Below are positions 1-8,814 of a stretch of DNA of 17,882 nt, piece after piece. Source of the stretch: Ettlia oleoabundans (taxonomy: Eukaryota; Chlorophyta; Chlorophyceae; Chlamydomonadales); assembly GCA_019693395.1 (NCBI GenBank), contig JAAMXP010000494.1, forward strand, positions 1 through 17,882, in the 5' to 3' direction. The first letter of the stretch is position 1, and every line of letters begins with the position of its first letter. A program made the translations under genes and the position numbers. Below the pieces are notes generated by a model. The model worked only from the letters and a program-made list of their open reading frames with translations, searched no databases and was not told where the DNA came from.

Positions 1-24
1 CCCACCCCACCCCTTATCCATCAG

Positions 25-935
25 CAGGCTCTGACCAACCACCTCATCAACAACCCGCTGGATGCGCCCCAGCTGGAGCCCTTCATGAGGAGCATCACAG
101 CGGTACCCACAGGCGCGCAGCATAGGAACAAAGCATAAGAAGTAGAACACACAAAGCTGCGGCACGATGCTCGCACAGATTTGAGCCCGCCTCTGTTTCG
201 CCACATGGCAACCTATGGCCCGCCATGCCCGCCTACGTAGTTGTCTGGCTGGGGCATTGCTTCCTGTTGCCTGATTGAGACGGCTAAGGAACTGCCTGCC
301 TGACCGGTGGGCCTGCTTGCCTGCAGTGCACCCCAGCATTGCGCATGTGCTGGCCAGCCAATACCACAGCCTGGGTGGCCTGATGGACGCGCTGCTCGAC
401 CCTGCCAGGTGAGATCTTGTTCTGTCCACCTCTCAAAACTGCCTGTTTACTTCCTCTTCTCCAAAGAGGATAACTTGTTGCTCCTAAGTAGTCCTACTTT
501 GTCCAATCATTGATTCCGCACACACGTCGGTGGGTGCTGGGTGGATGCGACGTGCAGATGACAATGGGATGTTGGTGAGGGCCTTAGTACCCCTGGCTGC
601 CCTTACCAGTTGTTGGTGGTTTGCTGCACACTTGTCGCCACTTGCATCCCTTCTCTCTCTCTTGACCTTTGACCATGCACCAGTGGGATTGCCGCGCTAC
701 TTGAGGCCTTTGACGGCCACCACCCCGCCCGCCACCCACACATCCGCAACCATCACGACCACATTGTGGCAGGAGCGATGCCGACAAGGAGCGCGAGCTG
801 TCTCAAATGCTGCGGGTGGGCACAGCCAGGCCCATGCGTGTGGGGCCAGCCGCTGCTCGCCAGCTGCTGAGCCTGCTGCGCTCCAACAACCCCGACCTGC
901 GCATTAAGGGGAAGGATGGCAAGGAGGAAGTTTGA
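25..935 (+). CDS. EME1: EME1-type subunit of the MUS81-EME1 endonuclease, C-terminal part (5' end outside window)
   Basis: Non-catalytic partner of MUS81; the heterodimer cuts branched DNA at stalled forks and recombination intermediates in the nucleus. Visible exons are about 25-112, 327-408 and 773-935, the last ending in TGA. The joined peptide runs from ALTNHLINNPLDAP through ITAVPTVHPSIAHVLASQY and LLDPARSDADKERELSQML to RVGP...NPDLRIKG. It follows the C-terminal helix-hairpin-helix region of plant and animal EME1: the 'AIPKVQP.(F/I)A....YP..KSLL..Y.DP..S..EKE.LL' stretch, then the 'RVGP..SR........NPDL' tail. The first junction is in frame only with a GC donor at 113; a GT donor at 103 brings a stop in the next exon. 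MUS81 has a related C-terminus but fits the tail less well. The nuclease-like domain and start lie upstream. The first exon may begin at 25 or 28, because two AGs are adjacent. The identification rests on family patterns I recall, not on a search. Confidence 0.7.
113..326 (+). other. Candidate GC-AG intron in the EME1 gene
   Basis: The donor reads ACAG|GCGCGC and the acceptor CCTGCAG. Only this donor gives an open frame into the following exon, and it restores the expected A-V-P-x-V-H-P core of the EME1 helix-hairpin-helix. The donor is a weak match to the usual AG|GCAAGT form. A sequencing error or another non-canonical donor is the alternative. Confidence 0.5.
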
Positions 936-1831
936 TGGGATGGTGGTGGTGAGGGACAGGAAGGATGTACACTCCTGAGGGGCTATAAACCTTGCCGTGG
1001 GCGTACCAATTGCAGATCCATGGTGGAGAAACATATGCGTGCAGCCAAGCTGCATACCTGGCCCGCAAAGCATTGTGCTGCTATTCCCAGTATGACGCTA
1101 TATATCAACCGCTGTCTATTACATATTCGCATTGTTTGTTTTATGTACATGTATAAGGCCCACGAGCGCATCATTAGCGTGCACGCGCCCCGTGCAAGCT
1201 CAGCACTCTTACAGCTGCATCGCCACTTGTCTAGTCATTACAAGAGAGTAGGCAAGGCTGGGTGGGTACACACCATGGTATCGCCTTGGCCAAGGAGAGC
1301 AACCTCCTGATACAGAATCATGCTGCCAGGTACAAAATCATCCTATCAGCCTCACAACATGCCAAGTATAGGTGAGGCTATAGTTGTATTCAAAAAGATG
1401 TGTGGCAGGCCAGCAAGGTCAACTCAGACAACAGCAGCCAGGCAAGGGGCAGCAGGGGAGAAATTGCACCTGACGCAAAAACACAAAAGGGCGACGTTGC
1501 GGCGACAGCATGCAATATCTGAAATGTACAGGAGACAAGGAACAGCGCTGCTGGTGGCGTATCTAAAATGGAGGGAATAAAATGCAAGGACAGAAGCTAC
1601 AAAGCACTAATGGGAAAATGTTACTTGTGGTGGTCACAAAGGCTGGCTGGAAGTGCCTAACAGGCAAAACGACAGTGGCAAAAGTTGATTGGTGCACGAC
1701 GTCCGCCAACCCTTGATACAGCGACACAAGTAACCTTGCCCTGCTTACTGGCAGCGCGCAGCACTTCCAAGGCCAGGGAAAGAAGGACATGAGCGGTACA
1801 GTAAGGGAGGCGCGTTTATGCAGGAGTCACC
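936..1831. other. Convergent intergenic region, no supported gene
   Basis: It lies between the stop of EME1 (plus) and the stop of the ankyrin gene (minus), so it should hold both 3' untranslated regions. Open frames on either strand are short, lack recognisable motifs and do not splice into anything familiar. There is an AATAAA on the plus strand near 1576. On the minus strand there are TGTAA pentamers near 1210 and 1236. Neither is close enough to a stop codon to be convincing. A modestly AT-rich patch lies at about 1095-1160. I see no tRNA or repeat. Confidence 0.5.
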
Positions 1832-4800
1832 CTACGCAACTGGCAGGCATATCCAGCTGGACAGCGGGTAGGCCGCCTCTTCAATGATCCTCTGAATCAG
1901 TTCGGGGGGCAGGCGGCCCATCGCAGCAGCAGCCACAGAGCCAGCTTCCGCATCTCCCGGCCCCAAAGTAGCAGTCTCCTGGAGGTTCTCGTTGTTGGTA
2001 TCCAAGCTTCCAGCATCAGTCCCCGGAGCCATTTGCATGCTGTTGCCCCGTCTGACAGCTTGCTTCTCCTCGCCCCAGCGTGCCGCCAGCAGCAGCGTCT
2101 TGGCAGCTGCCTTAAAGGCAGGGTGGAAAGAAACGTGCGCCTTGGTGCTCCAGGTAGGGCGGCAGCAGGCCCTCCACAGCACTCTGCAGCAGGGCATGGT
2201 GTCAGTGCAGGCTGCTGACTATGAATAGGTGAATGGATAGCAGGTGATTAGGGTTAGTACTCCCGTAGGGTCCAGTAGGCTTACTGATTCAAGTGTCAAG
2301 GTGGTGGACCACTGCTAGCTGCTGCCAGCTGCTGGGGCAGCATGAGGGATGGCGACTGACAGAGATGTTCTTCGGGCAGTGATACTGGCTGACTGGGAAT
2401 CAGGCAAGCAGGCAGCCACGCATGCAGGCAGGCAGCTGCAGCCCGGCTTCCAGAGGCAGTGCAGTGTGACAGGTGGTGCAGTCACACAGCTGCCATGCGT
2501 GCCTGTTCCTGCCCGCCACCTCCAGCCGCGCCAACTCATCCTCCTGCAGCCCCTCCACACGCCCCATGCGCCACACCCCATCAGGCCCCTTGCCGCACAT
2601 GTCTGCACATCCACAGGTGGGGGGATGCATGGCAGGATAACGGAGTGCAATGTCATGCCAAGGCATGGGACGGCAAAGTCTTGCAACGCCTGTCATGACA
2701 GCCATCAAAGCGGCTTGCAACGCACCCTCCTGCAGGCCAAGCCTGCCACAATCACTGAGCCCACCCCATTTCACGTCTGAATTTCCGGGTTGGTCAGCCC
2801 CAGGCGCACTGCGTGCAGCTGGCTGGTCCCACTCACCGCGGTACACCCGGATGCGGAACCCTGCATCGTACAGCAGGTCCATGATGCGTACCGCCTGCGC
2901 CCTCAAGGCGCTACGGCTCAACCCTGCTGCAGCCACCGGCACGGCTGCCAAATCCAGGTGTCGGCGTAGGAGCAGCAGCATTGGGCAGGAGAGAAGACCC
3001 TCTGCAAACGTGCATGGCATGCTGAGCGGCAAGCTGTGGCGGCCCCAGGCCAGCAGCGCCTCCACGCCGCGCACGTTGAATGACCACAGAGCGTGGAGCA
3101 GAGCGGAGATGTCCACTGAAGCACCGTGCCGGACCAGCAGCTCAATGCAGTCGCAGTGGCCGCTGCCAGCTGCCAGCGCCAACGGCGACCGCTCTGCGCT
3201 TCTGGCAGTGCTCAGGGGCGCTACCGGCAACTGGGGCTGGGTCGGGTGCAGGTGAGGACCTGAGGGGTCGCCATGCGCCAACCAGTCGTGCTGTCCATCT
3301 GCGGTGCTACTTGGCACAGCTCTCAACATCCTCCGCAGCCCCACAGGCGCACGGGGCGACAAAGCCATCGGCAGGGGAACAGCCTGGGCAGGGCTGGCTC
3401 CCTGGCTGCTACACTTGCACGGGGGGTGGCATGGCATGACGTTGGTCAGCTGAGTGGATGAGTTGCCCGCACACCGCAAGCAAGCAGCTCAAGTCATGCA
3501 ACAAGCTTTGCGCTTTGGTACGATCCCACACGCAGTGGCTGCCGCAGGACGGGAAATGCGCACCCCACCAAAGGTACGAAGGGAAAGAACAGGGCAACCC
3601 AAAAACACGCACGAAGCTTGGCGGCATGACAGGCAAGCAATCCCTTTCTCTACAGCTGACAGCTGCTGTGACTGTGTCTGCATGGGCAAATGACAAGCAG
3701 CTGTAGGCTCTCAACTCACCTAAGCAGCAAGTCCAGCACATCCAGCAGGCCGTGCATGCAGGCGTCCGCCACCAGCTGCGCCCGCAGCCGTCCAAACCAC
3801 TCACGCTGCCGACTGTCCGGACACAGATGCAGCTGGTCCATGTCAGGGTCGGCGGCAATGACCTGGCTCAGCGACCTCCCGGGAGACAGTGGACCAGGCA
3901 GGGAAGCTGAGAGGGTGATGGAAGCCGTAGGGAAACCAGGGCCAGCTGACGTGAAAGGTGCTGTACCATCAAGCGCGCCCGCAGCAGTAGCAACAGCAGC
4001 CACAGATGCAGAAGGTCCGGCCTCATCTGCTGCGTGCCCGGCTGCAGCACGGGGCTGTCCCTGCCGCTCCTGCTCCTGAGCCATGTGCCGGTGCGGGGGC
4101 CACCCCGCCAGCAGCTCGGCATGGCGCAGCTCCATCATCTGCAGCCTGGCCTGCGCCGATGCCATCTCAGCACACGCGTCCCTCACTGCTCGCAAAACGC
4201 GAGCCACCTCCCCTCGTGCAAGGGACTGCGCAGCGCCGGGCTGCACCTCTGCGTGCAACGCCCGAGCTGCGTCAAGCTGCATCTCTGCCAGCTGACGACG
4301 GTGCTGAGCGCAATCCAGGCGCTTCTGAGCCCTGTCCATGCAGGGACGGAGATCCTCAGGGCGAGACAGCACCCTGGGTGCTGCCCTCAACGAGATTGGT
4401 GCAGCCGGAGGCCGCCCTCTCACAGCCCCACTGCCATACTCAACCCCGTCCTCATCATCACTCCAGCCCTCCATTTCGCCGTCAGCCTTGGCCGGGCCCT
4501 CCTCTTCACTGGTGCTGCCCCAGGCAGGACCATTGAGAGCGCGCACGGCACCAACCAGCAGCCGTCGTCGCTTCTCAAGGGCCCGCTTGTTGGGGGGCAT
4601 GTGCTGGCGTGCATGATCCTGTGCCTGCAGGCCATCGTGATGGTAGCAATGGTGGTGAGGCTGCGACGATGGCCCCATGCACGTTTTTACCCCTTAGTTG
4701 CAACCACTGGCATGGTAGTCATTCAGTCTTGCCTCTGTGCTGTCAAGCCCCGGGAAGCAATCGCCAATCAAAACAGCATGTGCCAGGAGCTGCTCAGCCT

Positions 4801-5822
4801 CCTCGTCCATTCCCGCCAGCCGCGCCGCAACCAGCATCACCGCTAGCTGCGGCGGCATCAGCTCCCGCCCACCGCTGCACCCCACACTGGTGCTCGTGCT
4901 GGGACTTGAGACATTGATAGCTGCACACTGCGCCAGGGTGTGCCGGACGGCTGCTTCCAGTAGCAGGGGGTTGTTGCATGTGAGGAGGAAGGAGCAGATG
5001 GTGCCCACTCGTCCGCAAACAGCAAGCTCAGAGCGCTCCTGCGCCGCACCAGCTGCCAATGGGTCGGCGCCTGCACTGAGCAGCAGCTGCAGCATGGGCA
5101 GCGCAGCGGGGTGGTTGCCACCTGCCTGCAGGCGGCTGGCCCAGAAAGACAGCAACGGAATGGTACCTGCAGAGCAGACGGGGGTGGGTGGTGGGTGGCG
5201 GTTGTAGGGCCCGCTGAACAAGCAACGACAGCACCCCGACAGGTGCCGGCGCCATGCAGCATGCGATAGATCAAGGGAATGGGTCCTCCTCTCAAGCCAT
5301 GCACGACTGCTGCGCAACTGTTGTGCACGTTAATGATGTGGGGGCTCACCGGAGCTGTCACCCACTGTGGCAGGCAGGGGCGCGCAATGCTGCAGCAGGA
5401 GCTTCACAATGCCGGTGTTTAGCTGGCATGCTGCGATGACGATCGGCGGCTGGCTGCACGGCCAGGAAAGGGGCAGGGAGAACGTGAAACTGAGCTTGGG
5501 CACGCGCAATGCAACAGTGATGGTGGGGCCGGGCGCTGTGCACCGGAACTGACCTGACGAGGAACAAGGCGTTGTCTGGAAGATAAGAGCGCAAGCGCTC
5601 AACCACAAACGACTCTGACTTTTCTGTTGTAATCAGCCACGACCTCCCGTCTTGGCGCGCCAGCAGCTGTTCTGTGAGTGCGACATTGCCGCCAAACGCT
5701 GCTAGGATGGCGGCATGTCGCAGCGAAAGCTCGTTGCGGATGCAGGTGTTGAGGAGTTCTGGCAACTGCGCTGGCTCGGCGCGGAGAAGAGCTTGTAAGA
5801 TGTCTTCACGATCTACGATCAT
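1832..5822 (-). CDS. Ankyrin-repeat protein with central coiled coil and C-terminal F-box-like motif
   Basis: Function unknown; ankyrin repeats are protein-binding surfaces. Exons (minus): 5822-5554, 5453-5350, 5166-4733, 4624-3720, about 3405-2837, 2602-2503, 2183-1832; all phases close, giving 910 aa. Repeat-like helices are seen at about residues 33-62, 92-115, 128-160 and 644-672. Between them lie a basic cluster (282-290, KRALEKRRR, NLS-like), an acidic stretch, a probable coiled coil (about 355-440) and an Ala/Ser-rich linker. The C-terminus has H-x-x-F-x-P-A-F followed by LLLAARW, then LPPELIQRIIEEAAYPLSSW at about 885-904, resembling an F-box core. The start ATG at 5822 follows an in-frame stop. 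The start of exon 5 is the least certain boundary: several AGs fit its phase. Two junctions need GC donors. Alternatively the first three exons end at the TAA at 4694 and a second gene starts at 4678 or 4600. Confidence 0.6.
2184..2502 (-). other. Candidate GC-AG intron, ankyrin gene, last intron
   Basis: On the minus strand the donor reads AACAG|GCACGC and the acceptor CTGCTGCAG. Exon 6 then ends in phase 2, exactly what the last exon needs to read the H-x-x-F-x-P-A-F and L-P-P-E-L region. A GT alternative a few codons downstream (CAGCT|GTGTGA) also gives phase 2 but has a poor exon-side match. I prefer the GC donor only weakly. Confidence 0.4.
4625..4732 (-). other. Candidate GC-AG intron joining the two halves of the ankyrin locus
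   Basis: On the minus strand the donor reads CAGAG|GCAAGA, close to the standard GC-donor consensus. The acceptor is CTGCAG, 108 nt further on. Both sides are phase 0, so splicing removes the TAA at 4696-4694 and joins ...FPGLDSTE to AQDHARQHMPPNKR in frame. Without it the locus is two tandem genes with almost no space between stop and start. Confidence 0.45.
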
Positions 5823-6084
5823 GGCCAACGACAATCACAGCGACAGCCGCACCGCAGGCAGATGAAACGAAGGCCCTCCACAGCAGGCTCATCATGTGTT
5901 GCTGTGCCATGCATTCATGTGTTCAGCGGCCTCTTATTCATAGATCAGCCAGAGTCGGAGACGGGGGTCCCATTTCCAAGGAAACATGCAGTTTTGGTAA
6001 GTGACAACAAACGCGAATCTACTAGCAGCAAGGAACACTACGCATATAGTACAGAACAGAGCTGGCAAAACGGCGCCTTCTCTT
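5823..6084. other. Intergenic spacer between two minus-strand genes
   Basis: About 260 bp separate the hydrolase stop from the ankyrin start codon, in the same orientation. The spacer must therefore hold the hydrolase 3' end and the ankyrin promoter and leader. I see no clear TATA box or TGTAA signal. An in-frame stop just upstream of 5822 supports the ATG chosen there. Confidence 0.45.
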
Positions 6085-6089
6085 TTATT
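6084..6089 (-). terminator. AATAAA hexamer overlapping the hydrolase stop codon
   Basis: On the minus strand the hydrolase ends CAATAAAAG, so AATAAA overlaps the TAA stop. Green algae more often use TGTAA, and none is found in the following 260 bp. The hexamer may be chance, or a weak poly(A) signal that would place the cleavage site only a few tens of bases after the stop. Confidence 0.2.
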
Positions 6090-8475
6090 GCGCTGCCGTA
6101 GCAGCCTGCGGCTGCAGTACCTGCACCCACTCATCAATGAGCGTGTGGCTGCCATACCACAACCGTAACTGCTTGTCAGTGGGAGCTGCCCCTGCTGTAA
6201 CCGCCTCTGCTGCCGCAATCTCCCCGTCGTCTGCACAGCAGGCAGGAAGAAGGGATCAGCAGATGAGCAGCCTCAAAGCCTACCAAAACCCTCTATTTTG
6301 GCCACGAAATGAATGGGCACCTGCTCATGTCCCATACCACTGGATGCATGCCAGAATACTTTCCCTACCCGAACTTTCTTCCACGCTTTCCAGTGCCCGT
6401 CCATCTTCTGCACCCAGCGGGCTGTGGTAAGCTCCCTCTATTGTAATGTGCAAAGCCCCCTCCAAGTGTGCTGCACACAGGCCAGGCCAAATACCGTTAT
6501 GTGCATCGTAGATGCAACGTATATTGCACAACAAGGCTTCCGCAAGGCACTATCCCATTCTGTAGTGAGAAAACTGCAGTCATCTTCACACCAACAGTTC
6601 CTGAAGTTCTTTCACAAGTTGCCCATGAGTGCTGCCTTCTGTGGAACAGCAGCAGCTACACAGTTAGCAATTGAAACCCGTATTGCTCTCCATTACTCTA
6701 CTCCTCCTGAAACTGAGTAAGGCAGCACCCACCTGAGGGGACAGGCACCACTCCATCGCCCCAAGCGGTTGCATCGCCGCATACCTGCTTATAGCCAGCC
6801 CCAACCACGCGCTGCTGCCAGGTGCCGGGGCCCAGCAGCGGCGCGCCCTGGAGGTACTTCCCTGCACGTCAATTAAGGTGGGGTCAACGGCCAGCGCACA
6901 TAGTGGTGCGTGCGTTTTAATAAGAAGGCTGTGATCAAATAGGTTGCCAGAACGATTTGCGCCAGCTGGGTTGTTTGGTTCGTGACTCCTACGGAAGGGG
7001 CGCCAGGGCAGCTGGCTCAGCGCCTTGCCAAATACAGAAACAACACAATGGAATCCTGCATCTTCCATGACAGCAAAGCGTTGCAACAGCATCCAATTCA
7101 TGCAAGGACCCACCTGCCACAGTGACATACTGCACATCACCATGATATGCCCCTGGGGCCGCTTCATTGATCCAGGTCAGGATGCCGCGGGTCTGAAAGC
7201 AGAGCAGACACCCGGGCACGAAAAAAGCACCACTTTGCATCAAGGCACATGCCAAATTCAACGGGCCCTTTCAATTTAGATTGCAATGCAGCACATCCTG
7301 GTGCATTGCTCCTGCAAGCTTCCCAGGCGGCGTCAGAACTCAACACGCAAGTCAGAGGCCACCGGAAGTGAGGGCTTCAGCTACCTGGTCGATGACTCCC
7401 TGCGGCGGTGCCAGCTGCGGCGAGCCCAGGCTCACAAACTGGTCGATGCCGGTGCGGTCAAAGTCCAGCATGAAGAGTCTGCAGGCGGGGGCAGACAGGG
7501 GTTCGACCTGTTGATGACCATAAAGCGGCTCCCAGCAATTAGTGTGAAACAAAGGAGGCAGAGCAGGGAGGATGGCATGGGGGTTCACAGGCCCAGGCGT
7601 GCTTGATTAAAGTTGCAGCCGCTGCCAACCACCATAGGCACATGCCATACACATGCACACTGCCACTCCACCCCTTCTTGGCAGCTTGGTGGTGACTACC
7701 CACCTGCCCAGCCAGCCTCCCGCGCTGTGGCACAGGAGCGTGATGGGCGCGCCATCTGTGGCCCGTTTGGCGGCCTCTGTTGCCTGCCCCACGCGCCCTA
7801 GGTACCAGTCAACTGCAACAAGAATGGGGGGGACTAGGCAGGATAGCGTAAAGCAAGATGAACCAGAAAGGGTCTGATCTGGCATGCTATTATGCCTTCA
7901 CATCTGCCGTAGCGCAGGGCAGTTGTTCGACCAGCGGTGAAATGAACACACCTGTTGTTCCCTCAAAAAACAGAGGACTCACCTGTGGGTCGCGGCTTCA
8001 GCACGCCCTGCCAGTACTCAGGATATCGTAATCCTGAAGCATTGCGAGCCCTGAAAACATATACAGCGTCACGTGTCTAACAAGCAATTGCAGCAAATAA
8101 AAATACTCATAATGCTCCCTCACAACCCTGGGGGTAAGTTCCTCACCAGTCCAGCCGGCTGACGGCCGCCACCTCAACGTGCATCCCCCGCTGATGCAGC
8201 TGCTGCACCAGCCCGTCATAATCTTTCGAGTTGTTGCCTAATCCTGGAAGTATCACAACGCTGCGAGTGGGTTCTGATGCAGGCAATGTCTCGGCCGTGG
8301 CTGCAGCGGCAGGACTGAGGTGCTGCCGCCGCTGGCGCACCGGGCGTGGCTGCAGCACTGCATCCAAGAGGAGACGCACAGCAACGATCAGGAAAAGTAC
8401 AGGTCAGGTATGATGCTTTTCTACAAGCGGTCGGGGGTCACCTGTGGACAAGTAGAGGCTGTGCAGCGAGGGCAT
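6085..8475 (-). CDS. Plant-type alpha/beta hydrolase (lipase-like), probably plastid-targeted
   Basis: A serine hydrolase of the plant alpha/beta-hydrolase family that has the 'ILPGLGNNS.DY' and 'GVVP' blocks; its substrate is unknown and a lipid or ester is likely. Exons (minus): 8475-8442, 8357-8147, 8050-7983, 7812-7704, 7478-7385, 7192-7114, 6861-6733, 6470-6369, 6230-6085; 323 aa, all phases closing. VVILPGLGNNSKDY (45-58) is the oxyanion-hole strand. LLCHSAGGWLGR holds the likely nucleophile Ser134. FVSLGSPQLAPPQGV follows. WGDGVVP holds Asp234 and AYHSPLG holds His257, completing a triad. The first residue of G-x-S-x-G is Cys here. The N-terminus is rich in Ser, Arg and Ala with no acidic residue before Glu34, like a chloroplast transit peptide. 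The ATG at 8475 follows an in-frame TAG. The gene is divergent from PIF1. Confidence 0.85.
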
Positions 8476-8814
8476 GGTGCGATGTAGGCCAGCCTAACAC
8501 GGCACTCAACCTGGGCTGAGAATGTTGAGACATTCACTGCAGTTCTCATCTTATTGATGGACGCCTGGAATCCACCAAAGGCGTGCCAAGCTGGCCAGCG
8601 CTGGCGCTGGCGGACCAAAGAGAAGCAGAACTTTCAGCACCATAACACTCGCACCTTATACAGCAGTTATTGAATAGACTGTTGGCGCAGGCGGAGAGAC
8701 ACCGAGCTGTTGCAACATGCAGCTCTGAGCACAGCGAGGTTGTGGCAGCGGTAGGTAAATTATTTGAGTCAAAATTTCTATTGTATTTCATTTCCGTGCC
8801 TTGGACCGTCAGCC
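8476..8814. promoter_or_regulatory. Divergent promoter region between hydrolase and PIF1 genes
   Basis: 339 bp separate the two start codons, which point away from each other, so both promoters must lie here, or further off if there are untranslated exons. A clearly AT-rich patch at about 8757-8800 stands out from its GC-rich surroundings and sits 15-60 bp before the PIF1 ATG, so it may be the core promoter or leader. I see no canonical TATA box for the hydrolase. Confidence 0.4.

Noticed and set aside
530..907. 125-codon plus-strand open frame
   Set aside because: It covers the second visible EME1 intron and the last exon in the wrong frame. The exon 773-935 in another frame matches the EME1 tail.
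25..935. MUS81 instead of EME1
   Set aside because: Both subunits share a helix-hairpin-helix C-terminus. The DPxxSxxEKE block and the NPDL tail fit EME1 better, though only the last part of the gene is visible.
2401..2436. GCAGGCAG-rich run as a possible tandem repeat element
   Set aside because: It is short and imperfect, and probably intronic in the ankyrin gene. Such CTGC-rich runs are common in this window's introns.
2400..3479. Single 359-codon minus-strand exon
   Set aside because: Its middle is real ankyrin coding sequence, but the frame runs through a GTGAGT donor at 2836 and includes intron sequence. The spliced model keeps phase and reaches the C-terminal motif.
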